Shown here: positions 35,263 to 44,188 of the stretch, in pieces
How positions within the stretch are numbered: position 1 is the stretch's first letter
Layout: each line of letters begins with the position of its first letter
Assembly (NCBI RefSeq): GCF_023520895.1
Contig: NZ_CP026029.1
Coordinates: forward strand, 6,634,001-6,698,000
DNA: 64,000 nt
Direction: 5' to 3'
DNA from: Paenibacillus sp. PK3_47
GTDB taxonomy: Bacteria > Bacillota > Bacilli > Paenibacillales > Paenibacillaceae
Translations under genes and position numbers: made by a program
Notes under the pieces: generated by a model
Database searches by the model: none
What the model was told of the DNA's origin: nothing
Seen by the model: only the letters and a program-made list of their open reading frames with translations

Positions 35263-36357
35263 TCAATACTCATCCATCTCTTTACGCCAGCCGGAATTTC
35301 TGGAGCGTGATGATCCGGCCTTGACGGCAGCTGCAGCAGATTTCCGTTTCTGCTTCACTTCTTTACTGCTCTGATACAGCAGCTCCCGCTGGGTTTTGCG
35401 GTAATTCAGCAGCCGCTTCTCTTCGAGCACACCCTCTGCGACAGCCTGCAGGACGGCGCAGCCCTCTTCACGCTCATGGCTGCAGTCACTGTAGCGGCAC
35501 CCCGCGGCCAGGCTGCTGATGTCGCCGAAAGCCAGATCCAGTCCGCCTTCATCCTCCCACAGCTGAAGCTCCCGCATTCCCGGAGTATCTACGATGATTC
35601 CGCCCTCCGGCAGCACGAAGAGTTCCCGGTGGGTCGTCGTATGCCTTCCGCGGCTGTCCCCCTCCCGTACATCCTGGGTAAGCTGCAGCATCCTGCCGCT
35701 GAGCCAGTTCACCATGGTTGACTTTCCGCAGCCCGAGGAGCCCGTGAGGGCAACCGTCTGCCCGCTGCGGATATAGGGCAGCAATGCCTCCCGCCCGTCT
35801 CCGAGGAGCGCGCTGACCGCGTGGACTGGAACACCGGGAGCCGCCCGCTCCATTTCCGCGATTTTTAACTCGGCATCCTGACAGAGATCGGCCTTGGTTA
35901 GCAGGATTACCGGGTTGGCTCCGCTGTTCCAGGCCATAATCAGATACCTTTCCATCCGCCGGACGTTAAAATCATCATTTAGAGCGCTGACCAGGAACAG
36001 GGTATCCACATTGCTGGCCACAATCTGTTCATCCCTTGTATTTCCTGCCGCCTTGCGGGAAATTACACTGCTGCGGGGAAGCACACCATGAATTACGGCA
36101 TGCTCTCCCCCGTCCTGCACCGCAAGCAGCACCCAGTCCCCTACTGACGGATACTCACCCGAGTCCGTCATGGTATGTCTCAGCCTGCCGGCCAGTTCCC
36201 CCCAGGTTTCCCCTGTCTCCGTAATGACCCGGAATTTACTGCCGAAATCCCCGATGATTCTCCCCGGAAGAAGATCTCTGCCCTCATGCTCCCGGTATTT
36301 CCCGTTCCACTTGTCTTTCCATACTGTATTCCAGCCGTATTGTTCAATAATCGTCAT
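35263..36357 (-). CDS. rsgA: Ribosome small subunit-dependent GTPase A (RsgA)
   Basis: This 364-aa circularly permuted GTPase helps mature the 30S subunit. An N-terminal OB-like domain (PSVGDWVLLAVQDGGEH) precedes the G domain with G4 LTKADLC, G1 GSSGCGKST and G3 DTPGMREL in permuted order. The C-terminal zinc-binding part has CRYSDCSHEREEGC. It is longer than the 298-aa CpgA of B. subtilis, so it is probably a second, longer paralogue of the kind found in several Bacillales. Confidence 0.94.
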   Translation of the reverse strand: MTIIEQYGWNTVWKDKWNGKYREHEGRDLLPGRIIGDFGSKFRVITETGETWGELAGRLRHTMTDSGEYPSVGDWVLLAVQDGGEHAVIHGVLPRSSVISRKAAGNTRDEQIVASNVDTLFLVSALNDDFNVRRMERYLIMAWNSGANPVILLTKADLCQDAELKIAEMERAAPGVPVHAVSALLGDGREALLPYIRSGQTVALTGSSGCGKSTMVNWLSGRMLQLTQDVREGDSRGRHTTTHRELFVLPEGGIIVDTPGMRELQLWEDEGGLDLAFGDISSLAAGCRYSDCSHEREEGCAVLQAVAEGVLEEKRLLNYRKTQRELLYQSSKEVKQKRKSAAAAVKAGSSRSRNSGWRKEMDEY

Positions 36358-36651
36358 CTGATTCCTCCTGATTGCTTGATGTTAACTATATACATTGAAC
36401 TAATGATTTTTCTTTTTAGGGATTGGGGTGACTCCAGAGAATGTTTGGACTTCCGGCCGCTGTTGTCGCAAGAATTTCTTGATTTGTACCGCTTCTCGCT
36501 GTTGAAATCCGGTGACAAAGGCGGACGCTCACGCTCCTACAGTTCCAAACTTCTCCTCCGCCACTATCCCCCAAAGTTTATGAGTTCAATCTATATAGTT
36601 TTTGTTTTCATACTTTTTAATATCTTTGAAAGACACAGATTCCGGGAACAT

Positions 36652-36680
36652 AAAAAACCGCCGGAACATGGTTCCGGCGG
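36652..36680 (-). terminator. Terminator, distal of a tandem pair
   Basis: On the minus strand CCGCCGGAAC/GTTCCGGCGG is a perfect 10-bp stem with a 3-base loop, followed by six T. Its stem resembles that of the next terminator upstream at 36772-36807. Confidence 0.8.
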
Positions 36681-36771
36681 CAGTTTCTCTTCAGAAAATG
36701 ACAGTCTTCTTCCGTACAAGACAGACCTGCCCTATTCTGTGCGTGAATCGTTCTATGGCTCTAATCCACGC

Positions 36772-36807
36772 AAAAAAGCCGCCGGAACCCTACGGTCCCC
36801 GGCGGCT
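36772..36807 (-). terminator. Terminator of the 26-aa ORF
   Basis: On the minus strand AGCCGCCGG pairs with CCGGCGGCT across a GTCC/GGAAC-containing loop, followed by six T. It lies about 40 bp past the stop codon of the small ORF. Confidence 0.85.
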
Positions 36808-36848
36808 CTAATAAGCAAATAGAGCTTACCTGTTAAGTCGATCAGAGC

Positions 36849-36929
36849 TTACTCTGACTCAACTGTTCCCGGAAGACGCGTATATACAACAGTAGCAACA
36901 ACACTCGAAATTAAAGTATAAACTGTCAT
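36849..36929 (-). CDS. 26-aa hydrophobic peptide gene
   Basis: The ORF reads MTVYTLISSVVATVVYTRLP then GTVESE. It starts with ATG at 36929 after AAGGAG and has its own promoter (TTGACA, 18 bp, TATGAT) and two terminators. The first 16 residues are hydrophobic, so it may insert in the membrane. I do not recognise it. The compact unit could instead be a small RNA, with the ORF incidental, but the ribosome binding site argues for translation. Confidence 0.65.
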   Translation of the reverse strand: MTVYTLISSVVATVVYTRLPGTVESE

Positions 36930-36963
36930 ATAACATCGTCTCCTTCCAGACTAAGATGCTGTA

Positions 36964-36993
36964 ATCATAAACGCACTTCCGGATGATTGTCAA
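36964..36993 (-). promoter_or_regulatory. Promoter of the 26-aa ORF
   Basis: On the minus strand TTGACA (36988-36993) is followed by an 18-bp spacer and TATGAT (36964-36969). It matches sigma-A at all six -35 and five of six -10 positions. A start near 36957 would leave a leader of about 28 bases. Confidence 0.8.
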
Positions 36994-37021
36994 CCACGAT
37001 ATGGTAAAATGTATGAATTGC

Positions 37022-37693
37022 CTAAAGAATGTCCTTCAGTTCATCCAGCTCATCAATGATTTTCCACGGCCTAACATCAAGCTTATCATCCCATGCATGG
37101 TTTCTTCTCAGCCAGATGGTTGTCATGCCTGCTTTGCCCGCTCCCCAAATATCATTTACCGGATGATCGCCAATGAACAAAGTTTGTTCAGCAGAGAACC
37201 CCAGCCGCTTAAGGGCCAGCCGGTAGATATCCGGGTCGGGTTTGGCAATGCCGGCTTCCCCGGAAATGACGATAGCGGAGAAAAATTCGCGCAGGGACAG
37301 CAAATCGATTTTGCCGTCCTGAATTTCCTTCCGGCCGTTGGTGACCAGTCCCATAACGTAGCCCCGTTTCCGGCAGTAATTCAGCAGGTCCACAGCGTGT
37401 TTCATGACCGCCCCATGGCCAGCATAATTTTTATCATAATAGCTGCGTATAGCCTCTGCCGGCACCGGACTCTGCCATGGAAGGACTTCACTCAGCTCAG
37501 CAAAAAACCCGTCCTTGTCCCGATAGCCGTCCGCATCCCGTTCAATAATATCCTCGACCGTTTTCCGCGCTTCTTCCGGCGGCAAATGTCCCAAAAAGTC
37601 CTGTACGAATTGCTCGCTGAAGCTGCGGAAGGTGTGGTCCCGGTCCATCAGCGTATTATCCAGATCGAACAGTAAGGCTTGTACTTTTTTCAT
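37022..37693 (-). CDS. HAD-superfamily hydrolase
   Basis: This 223-aa phosphatase-like enzyme has motif I LLFDLDNTLMDRD with the nucleophile Asp, motif II LVTNGR, and motifs III/IV around KPDPDIY and FIGDHPVNDIWGAGKAG. The cap is helical (subfamily I). The substrate is unknown. An ATG start follows GGAG. It stands alone. Confidence 0.9.
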   Translation of the reverse strand: MKKVQALLFDLDNTLMDRDHTFRSFSEQFVQDFLGHLPPEEARKTVEDIIERDADGYRDKDGFFAELSEVLPWQSPVPAEAIRSYYDKNYAGHGAVMKHAVDLLNYCRKRGYVMGLVTNGRKEIQDGKIDLLSLREFFSAIVISGEAGIAKPDPDIYRLALKRLGFSAEQTLFIGDHPVNDIWGAGKAGMTTIWLRRNHAWDDKLDVRPWKIIDELDELKDIL

Positions 37694-37765
37694 GCGTTAG
37701 GTTCTCCTTCAATCCTGATATCGGTCAATCTGCCAGAAACTCATTGTACTATGTTCTTATTCACA

Positions 37766-37821
37766 AAGAAAAGACTGTCCGGTGAAATAAAGCCTTACGG
37801 CCTCCCAGCTGGACAGTCTTT
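37766..37821 (-). terminator. Terminator between two minus-strand genes
   Basis: An 11-bp perfect inverted repeat (AAAGACTGTCC/GGACAGTCTTT) with an inner GGCC-type pairing lies past the 151-aa gene and ends in TTTTCTTT on the minus strand. Confidence 0.8.
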
Positions 37822-37842
37822 CTTGAAATACAGTATGCTGTT

Positions 37843-38298
37843 TCATTCAAAATGCTCCGCACGATGCGTCAGCATCATTTCCTCCTCTGTGATGTACAGC
37901 GGGAATGGCGGGGTTTCTTTGAGGTAACGTTCACTGTGCAGCAGGCGGTAATGCACCTCAGGCAGGTAAGCATCCTCAATCAGCGGCAGCTTGCCGGTAT
38001 CACTGATATAATTGTCCACAGCAGATTGCACCAGATCAAGATAATAGGGCACCAGCTTGTCAGATTCTTCAAAAATCTCAAAGGTTTCCCGGGACATATA
38101 GAACTTCTGACGGGGAACTCCGCCCAAATAACGTTTGAGCCGGCTGACATCGATACTTTTGTCCTCGAGAATCAGTGCGGTCCGGTTAATCGCCGGAGGC
38201 ATATCTGCTTCAAATTGCCTGACAGCCTGTTTGATCTGCGGCAAGGTAACAGCAATGTGATCGGAAGTTGTATTTTTTTTGGCGCGTTTGAATATCAT
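37843..38298 (-). CDS. Conserved protein of unknown function (DUF3939-like)
   Basis: This 151-aa soluble protein has an ATG start behind AAAGGAG. It begins MIFKRAKKNTTSDHIAVTLPQIKQAV and contains RYLGGVPRQKFYMSRETFEIFEE and PLYITEEEMMLTHRAEHFE. From memory it resembles the DUF3939 group of Bacillales. The function is unknown. Confidence 0.65.
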   Translation of the reverse strand: MIFKRAKKNTTSDHIAVTLPQIKQAVRQFEADMPPAINRTALILEDKSIDVSRLKRYLGGVPRQKFYMSRETFEIFEESDKLVPYYLDLVQSAVDNYISDTGKLPLIEDAYLPEVHYRLLHSERYLKETPPFPLYITEEEMMLTHRAEHFE

Positions 38299-38550
38299 AC
38301 GGAAGTCTCCTTTCGATGAATATATCAGATAACGCTTACAATTCCAGTTTATTCATTATTCAAAATATTTAATCAGGCAGGTATTCCACCGTCACAAAAT
38401 ATTCCTATTTATTAGAGCATTATGTGTCATTTAAATTTTGGGCTTTTCTAATTCAATTATTATAAATATTGTATTTCTACTTATATTTTAATATTTTTGG
38501 ACCGTTCCAGTCAACTTTTGCAACCGGAACAGTGATGTTTCAGCCTGCTC
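38299..38550. other. AT-rich intergenic region
   Basis: The stretch upstream of the 151-aa gene is AT-rich and holds no open frame with a ribosome binding site. Its promoter should lie near 38330-38420. Confidence 0.35.
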
Positions 38551-38590
38551 AAAAAAACAACAAAACCCGCCAGGCGCAGGCCTGACGGGT
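38551..38590 (-). terminator. Terminator of the lipoprotein gene
   Basis: On the minus strand ACCCGTCAGGC pairs with GCCTGGCGGGT and is followed by TTTTGTTGTTTTTTT. Confidence 0.85.
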
Positions 38591-38596
38591 CATCGA

Positions 38597-39277
38597 TTAT
38601 CCTTCAGTTTCAAGGGAGGCCAGGGAAACCATGATCCAATTAGCGAATTCTGGTGATTCCCCTTCCGGATTATGGATCCGGAACAGAAAAGCATCGCCGG
38701 ACTGATTTTTCCATACCACATAATCTGCAGATCCTTCAGCACCGCTTACCTGCAAATAAAGTTCAGCGAACCCGAGCGGATGCTCAATCAATTCTCCGCT
38801 GTAGTCCTGCGGCTCTCCCATGGCTGACAGCTCCGTCTGGCCCTGCTGCTTCAGCGCAGCGAGATTATAATCGGCAGGCAGCAGCTCTATCTCCGCATAA
38901 TAGTCCGGGTCTTCGGCCAGTGACAGCCTGTTCTCTGCCGGATCAAAAGCAAAGCTGTCAAATACATATAGTGAATACCCGTTCCCCTGGGTAAGTGTAC
39001 CCGCTTGGCCAGGGACGCCCCCCTCCTGTTCGCCAAACTCCTGTGTTACAGGACGTTCGGAAGCCTGTGGTACGGTTTCTGCCGGGCTGGCTGTTTCATC
39101 CGGGGTGGCAGCAGGCCCCGGTGCGGCGGTTGCCTCTTCAGCAGGGACTGTGGCTGCAGCTGTAGGTGCAGCAGTCGCTGTCGGCTCCGGCGTGTTATTT
39201 GCGCCTTCGCTGCTGCATGCGCCTAGAATCAGGCCAGACATCAAAGTGAAGCTTATCGTCAGCATCGATTTTTTCAT
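38597..39277 (-). CDS. Lipoprotein of unknown function
   Basis: This 226-aa protein has a lipoprotein signal ending LILGAC. A linker of about 70 residues rich in Ala, Pro, Thr and Glu follows, then a soluble domain with GYSLYVFDSFAFDPAENRLSL and GLIEHPLGFAELYLQVSG-like text. It is surface-anchored; the domain is not recognised. I chose the ATG at 39277, six bases after GGAGGG; another ATG two codons upstream abuts that site. Confidence 0.8.
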   Translation of the reverse strand: MKKSMLTISFTLMSGLILGACSSEGANNTPEPTATAAPTAAATVPAEEATAAPGPAATPDETASPAETVPQASERPVTQEFGEQEGGVPGQAGTLTQGNGYSLYVFDSFAFDPAENRLSLAEDPDYYAEIELLPADYNLAALKQQGQTELSAMGEPQDYSGELIEHPLGFAELYLQVSGAEGSADYVVWKNQSGDAFLFRIHNPEGESPEFANWIMVSLASLETEG

Positions 39278-39500
39278 GATCATCCCTCCATTTCCGAATT
39301 AACGTTTATTACCCTTAATGAACCCATTATATGCCATGAATTTATTCCGGTCCCCTTCAGGGCAACTGTCGGAGTACTTGAGTCCAAGGATATATACCTT
39401 ACTTTATTCATTGTTAGATGATATGTAAGATTATATTATCCTCCCGAAATGCCGTACAGAAGCCCCCGTATGTTATTATAAACAGAAAGGGGGCTTATCC

Positions 39501-39632
39501 ATGAAATTCCTGAACAGGCTGTACTCCGAGTATCTGGTCATTCCCCGCTCATTCCGACTTTTGATGCTGTGGGGATGGATCGTTCTGTTCCTGGTTGCCG
39601 GGTACAAATCCGGCTGGTTTTATTGGCAGTAG
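39501..39632 (+). CDS. Small membrane protein (43 aa)
   Basis: The ATG at 39501 follows AAAGGGGG. The product begins MKFLNRLYSEYLVIPRSFR and continues with a hydrophobic helix rich in Trp (LLMLWGWIVLFLVAGYK), ending SGWFYWQ. It is a single-span membrane peptide of unknown role, read as a gene because of its strong ribosome binding site and protein-like composition. Confidence 0.6.
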   Translation: MKFLNRLYSEYLVIPRSFRLLMLWGWIVLFLVAGYKSGWFYWQ

Positions 39633-39662
39633 CAGTAACAAGAACAGGCATAAGCATTCCTA

Positions 39663-40259
39663 TTATTTCACATCTTCCCAGCGTGTCCACACTTCCGGCG
39701 GATTGAGCTCATACCGGTCGTTGTCGCGGTACATGAACTGGTGCATGATGAACTCGCGGCGGATCGTCGCATAATCCTCATGGTACTGTTTGATAAATTC
39801 GTTAATCTCTTTCTCGCTGTACACTCTGCCCGGCTCCAGCTGCTCCACCATATACTGCAGGGCGATCAGCTTCTTTTTGTATTGTGCGGGAATCTGGCGC
39901 AGCCGGCCGTCCTTGGCAAAAAAATTACGCAGCACTGAGTTCTTCAGGCTGTCTGACGCTGATAAATCCTCCATCTCCTCTGCTCCTTTGGCAAAAATAA
40001 ATTTTAGCGAGGCATCCGCCCCTGCTTGGATGAACTCGGGATTCAGCGTAAAATACACTGTATTCTTGTCCCTGCGCTCCTTGATCATTGCGGCTTCGCG
40101 CAGTTTGGCGGCATGATGCGTTACGGTAGGCTGTGAAAGGCTCAATTTCTCGGCCAAAGCCTGTCCGTGCATCTCCCCCTGGGACAAAAGCAGCAGCATA
40201 CGCAGCCTTGTCGGATCGGCCAATGCTTTATGATAGTTCACAATTTTCTCGAGCTGCAT
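39663..40259 (-). CDS. ArsR-type transcriptional regulator with DUF2087 domain
   Basis: This 198-aa protein has a winged helix-turn-helix at residues 10-75 (ADPTRLRMLLLLSQGEMHGQALAEKLSLSQPTVTHHAAKLREA). The C-terminal DUF2087-like domain reads RLRQIPAQYKKKLIALQYMVEQLEPGRVYSEKEINEFI. There are no metal-binding Cys pairs. It diverges from ypdA and may regulate it. The 190 bp between them contain an ATATATATCTAAT-like stretch that could hold an operator. Confidence 0.88.
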   Translation of the reverse strand: MQLEKIVNYHKALADPTRLRMLLLLSQGEMHGQALAEKLSLSQPTVTHHAAKLREAAMIKERRDKNTVYFTLNPEFIQAGADASLKFIFAKGAEEMEDLSASDSLKNSVLRNFFAKDGRLRQIPAQYKKKLIALQYMVEQLEPGRVYSEKEINEFIKQYHEDYATIRREFIMHQFMYRDNDRYELNPPEVWTRWEDVK

Positions 40260-40451
40260 AGGTTCACTCCCCTAATCATTTATTGAACTGCATTTCTTTC
40301 GATCATCAATTTAGATATATATCTAATTATACTTCAATCTTTTTTCCCAAGCAATCAAAGATCATTAAATTTCAATACCGTTGGCGAAAACCTTTAATTT
40401 GAGGTACGATTTAGATTAGAGAAAAACCATACCCAGGAGGTTGTAAACAGC

Positions 40452-41435
40452 ATGAAGGATGTAATCATTATCGGAGCCGGTCCCTGCGGACTATCTGCCG
40501 CTATAGAATGCCAGCGTCAAGGGCTGTCCAGCCTGATCATCGAAAAAAACTTTATCGTCCACTCCATCTATCTGTACCCGACCAATATGCAGTTTTTCAG
40601 CACTACGGCTTTGCTCGAAATTGGTGAGGTGCCCTTCACTTCCCCCAATGAGAAGCCATACCGTCATGAAGCACTTGTCTATTACCGCCGGGCAGCCGAG
40701 CATCACGGAGTGGATATTGCCGCATACGAAGAAGCAACCAGCGTCGAGCGTCTCGAAGACGGAAGCTTTATCGTACATACACTTAACAAACGCGGAGAAC
40801 GCCAAAGCCGCAAAGCAGCTAATGTCGTGATCTCAACCGGTTATTTTGACCAGCCTAACATGATTGGTATTCCGGGTGAGGAGCTGCCTAAAGTTTCGCA
40901 TTATTTTGGTGAAGCGCATCCTTATACGGGAATGAAGGTTACTGTGATCGGGGGAAGTAATTCCGCTGTAGATGCGGCACTGGAGCTAATCCGCGTTGGC
41001 GCAACAGTGGATATGGTGTACCGGGGAGCCAGCATCTCCAATAATATCAAGCCGTGGGTGCGTCCGGTCTTTGAAAGCATGGTCGCCAAAGAAAAGATTA
41101 CGCTGCACCTGGAATCACGTGTAACGGAAATCACGCCAGGTTCAGTAACAGTAACGGGGCACAGCGGGGAAACGGCAGAGCTGGATAATGATTTTGTCCT
41201 CGCCTTGACCGGCTTCCGTCCGAGCAGAACATTGCTGTCATCTGCGGGCGTTACCATGGACGATGATCTGGACAAGCCGACCTTTAATCCTGCCACTATG
41301 GAGAGCAATGTTCCCGGACTGTATGTCGCAGGAGTCATTGCTTCCGGACGCAACGCCAACGAGGTGTTCATTGAAACCGGGCGGGGTCACGGTAAACTGA
41401 TTGCCGATCATATCACAGCAAAGCGGCTGGCATAG
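40452..41435 (+). CDS. ypdA: YpdA-family bacillithiol disulfide reductase
   Basis: This 327-aa NAD(P)H-dependent flavoprotein recycles oxidised bacillithiol, the low-molecular-weight thiol of Bacillales. The FAD-binding GAGPCGLSAAIECQRQG is at residue 8 and the NADPH-binding GGSNSAVDAALELIRVGA near 165. It has the YpdA-type EKNFIVHSIYLYPTNMQFFST and lacks a CxxC redox pair. AGGAGG precedes the ATG. The DUF441 gene follows 18 bp later, probably in one transcript. Confidence 0.92.
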   Translation: MKDVIIIGAGPCGLSAAIECQRQGLSSLIIEKNFIVHSIYLYPTNMQFFSTTALLEIGEVPFTSPNEKPYRHEALVYYRRAAEHHGVDIAAYEEATSVERLEDGSFIVHTLNKRGERQSRKAANVVISTGYFDQPNMIGIPGEELPKVSHYFGEAHPYTGMKVTVIGGSNSAVDAALELIRVGATVDMVYRGASISNNIKPWVRPVFESMVAKEKITLHLESRVTEITPGSVTVTGHSGETAELDNDFVLALTGFRPSRTLLSSAGVTMDDDLDKPTFNPATMESNVPGLYVAGVIASGRNANEVFIETGRGHGKLIADHITAKRLA

Positions 41436-41453
41436 AACAGGAGTCCAACAACA

Positions 41454-41897
41454 ATGGATATTACCTCCCTTCTATTGCTTGCACTCGCCGCACTCGGTAT
41501 TGTCAGCAATAACTCACCGGTAACCATCGCCATGGTGTCGCTGCTGCTGCTTAGAGTACTCGGGCTGCAGCAGGTCTTTCCGTGGCTGGAGAAGTACGGA
41601 TTGACCATCGGGATCATCATCCTGACCATCGGCGTGATGACTCCGCTCGCCAGCGGCAAAATCACGCTGCAAAGCATCTGGCAGTCCTTTTTTCACTGGA
41701 AATCGCTCGCCGCGATCGGGATCGGCATTCTGGTTGCCTACCTGGGCGGACGCGGTGCCGTGCTCATGGGCAGCCAGCCTACTGTCGTCGCCGGACTTCT
41801 GATCGGTACGGTCATCGGTGTGGCCGTCTTCAAAGGCGTACCGGTAGGTCCGCTTATTGCAGCCGGTATTCTCTCACTGGTGATTGGCAGAGGCTAG
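41454..41897 (+). CDS. DUF441 membrane protein
   Basis: This 147-aa protein has four hydrophobic helices and the typical DUF441 text (LEKYGLTIGIIILTIGVMTPLASGKI, LGGRGAVLMGSQPTVVAGLLIGT). The function is unknown. It lies just downstream of ypdA on the same strand. Confidence 0.9.
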   Translation: MDITSLLLLALAALGIVSNNSPVTIAMVSLLLLRVLGLQQVFPWLEKYGLTIGIIILTIGVMTPLASGKITLQSIWQSFFHWKSLAAIGIGILVAYLGGRGAVLMGSQPTVVAGLLIGTVIGVAVFKGVPVGPLIAAGILSLVIGRG

Positions 41898-41914
41898 TCC
41901 CACATCACTGTAAG

Positions 41915-41968
41915 ACAGGCAGTCCTATAAGCTCAATCAAGAGCTTGGGGACTGCCTGTTGTTGTTTC
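41915..41968 (+). terminator. Terminator of ypdA-DUF441
   Basis: ACAGGCAGTCC pairs with GGACTGCCTGT around an inner AAGCTC/GAGCTT hairpin, followed by TGTTGTTT. Confidence 0.8.
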
Positions 41969-42034
41969 TAGGTTTAAGTTATCTGCCGTGTTATGGAAAG
42001 TTGGCTTAGGGAACGTGTATAAATCGAGCGAAGC

Positions 42035-42178
42035 GGATTTTCTCCATTTAATTCTCCGAAAAATACCGGTATCAGAATACTAGCGGGAAAAAGTCCGCTT
42101 ATACGTGCCAGATTTGTCACTAAAGGTTATTATCCGCCAGAATAGCTGGAGAATTTCCAACTAAAAATTATAAATGAC
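42035..42178 (-). repeat. Dispersed repeat copy B (124-bp core)
   Basis: The core at 42035-42158 is exactly as long as copy A (16183-16306) but inverted. Its ends are GGATTTTCTCCA and TGGAGAATTTCC. It holds the same internal blocks, with ACCGGTA and GGGAAAAAGTCC on the plus strand. Similarity runs on to about 42178. It sits in an intergenic region with no other content seen. Confidence 0.85.
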
Positions 42179-42278
42179 GAATAAGGAAAGGATTAGATGG
42201 AGTAATTCCATCTAGACTCTATAGGTCTGCAGCAAATAATCCCAGTCCGCTGTGCACTCGACCTCTTATCAATAATCG

Positions 42279-42305
42279 AAAAAAGACAGCCCTAAAGGCT
42301 GTCTT
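42279..42305 (-). terminator. Terminator of the ABC exporter gene
   Basis: AAGACAGCC-CTAA-AGGCTGTCTT, followed on the minus strand by TTTTTCG. It lies just past the stop codon at 42319. Confidence 0.8.
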
Positions 42306-42318
42306 CAGTATATCTATT

Positions 42319-44067
42319 CTATCCGTCCAGCCGCTGCACATTAAACAAACGCGCATAGCTGCCCTCCAGCTCCATAAGCGCTTCATGCGTACCGCGCTCG
42401 GTAATCTCACCATTCTCCAGCACCACAATCTGATCGGCATGGGTGATGGTAGACAAGCGGTGGGCTACGATCAGCGTGGTGCGTTCTGAGGACAAGGACT
42501 GCAGCGACTGCTGGATCAAATGTTCAGACTCCAGATCCAGCGCAGATGTCGCTTCGTCAAGAATCAGTACCTTCGGGTCCTTCAGGAATACCCGTGCAAT
42601 CGCTACACGCTGCTTCTGGCCGCCAGACAGCTTCACACCGCGTTCGCCGACTTCAGTATCATAGCCGTCCGGAAGCTGCATAATGAAATCATGGGCATTG
42701 GCTGCCTGGGCTGCCGAAATGACCTCCGCATCGCTGGCTTCCGGATTACCGAACAGGATGTTGTCACGTACAGAACCGCTGAACAGGAAATTGTCCTGCA
42801 GCACCATCCCGACGGTCCGCCGCAGGCTCTCCTGAGTCAGGCCCCGGATATCCTGCCCGTCCATGAGCAGGCTTCCTTCACTGATATCATAGAACCGCGG
42901 AATCAGGCTGATCAGCGAAGACTTGCCGCCCCCGCTCATCCCGACAAAAGCCACCGTTTGCCCGGGTGAAATGCCCAAATTAATATTTTTCAGCACCCAA
43001 TCATTCTCATCGTTGTATTTGAACCATACGTCCCGGAACTCGATTGCCCCCGAAGGGTTTGCCAGCGGTTTCGCACCTGGTCTGTCGACGATATCATAGG
43101 GTTCATTCAGCAGCTCCATCACCCGCTCCAGCGAGGCGGAAGCCTGGGTCAGAACGGTCGAAGAATTGATCAGACGGCGCAGCGGCGCATACATCCGGTC
43201 GAGATAACCGAAGAAGGCCACAAAAGTACCCAGGGACAAATTACCGTGAATCACCTGATAGCCGCCGTAACCGATGACAAGGAGCGGGGCAATATCCGTC
43301 AGTGTATTGATAATCGCAAAGGTGACGGCGTTCCAGCGGGTCTGGGCCATAGCTTTATCGAGGAATTTGCCGTTGATGTCCTGGAACTGCCGCTGGTCCA
43401 CCCGTTCCATGGTAAAGCTGCGGATAATCGATATCCCCTGAATCCGCTCATGCAGATAGCCCTGGATCGCTGCCAGCGCCTGTGAGCGGTCCTTGGTCAG
43501 CACCTTCAGCCGTTTATAAAGCACATTTACGGCGATGCCGTATAACGGCAGTATGGCAATCGATACAAGCGCCAGCACCGGATTCAGGTAGAACATAAAG
43601 GCCAGTGCAAACACAAGCGTGAACATATCCAGCCAAACGTTCATCATCCCGACTTCCACCAGATTTTTCGACTGCTCTACGTCGTTGATGAATCTGGAGA
43701 TGGCCTCACCAACCTTGGTGTTCTGGTAATACCTCAGTGACAACCGCTGCAGATGTCCATACAGCTTGTTGCGCATATCAAAAAGTACGCGGCTTGTAAT
43801 GAGCTGGGCAAAATATTGGCGGAAATACTCCACCGGTCCTCGGACCACTACGAACAGCACCAAGGCGCCGCCAAGGACAAGCAGCAGCTTGGAGACTCTC
43901 TCCGCAACGGTAAGCACCGAGTTTGCAAGAAGATCATCCACCACATATTTCAGAATAAGCGGCAGCGTCAGGGGAATGGTGAATTTGATCATGCCGATAA
44001 TCAGGGTCAGCACAATCCATTTCATGTATGGACGGACAAAAGTAAAGTAGGATTTCCATTGTTTCAC
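42319..44067 (-). CDS. ABC exporter half-transporter (multidrug/lipid type)
   Basis: This 582-aa protein fuses a six-helix ABC-type-1 membrane domain (1-310) to an ATPase with Walker A VGMSGGGKSSLI, signature LSGGQKQRVAIARVF, Walker B VLILDEATSALD and the H-loop IVAHRLSTI. The catalytic Glu is intact, so a homodimer is likely. The GTG start lies after GAGGAAG with a long gap. The substrate is unknown. Confidence 0.93.
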   Translation of the reverse strand: MKQWKSYFTFVRPYMKWIVLTLIIGMIKFTIPLTLPLILKYVVDDLLANSVLTVAERVSKLLLVLGGALVLFVVVRGPVEYFRQYFAQLITSRVLFDMRNKLYGHLQRLSLRYYQNTKVGEAISRFINDVEQSKNLVEVGMMNVWLDMFTLVFALAFMFYLNPVLALVSIAILPLYGIAVNVLYKRLKVLTKDRSQALAAIQGYLHERIQGISIIRSFTMERVDQRQFQDINGKFLDKAMAQTRWNAVTFAIINTLTDIAPLLVIGYGGYQVIHGNLSLGTFVAFFGYLDRMYAPLRRLINSSTVLTQASASLERVMELLNEPYDIVDRPGAKPLANPSGAIEFRDVWFKYNDENDWVLKNINLGISPGQTVAFVGMSGGGKSSLISLIPRFYDISEGSLLMDGQDIRGLTQESLRRTVGMVLQDNFLFSGSVRDNILFGNPEASDAEVISAAQAANAHDFIMQLPDGYDTEVGERGVKLSGGQKQRVAIARVFLKDPKVLILDEATSALDLESEHLIQQSLQSLSSERTTLIVAHRLSTITHADQIVVLENGEITERGTHEALMELEGSYARLFNVQRLDG

Positions 44068-44188
44068 TGAAAGTTACTTCCTCTCTCTCCTGAATGACTG
44101 GGTACTGTTGACATTTGGGCTCCACAATGTTTTTATATTTTTAAGTCCATATGTACGATAGCAGTACCCGAACTTCAGGAGGATAATG

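Noticed and set aside
36175..36822. 215-codon plus-strand frame past rsgA
   Set aside because: It begins inside rsgA on the other strand, runs through two terminator hairpins, and has no ribosome binding site.
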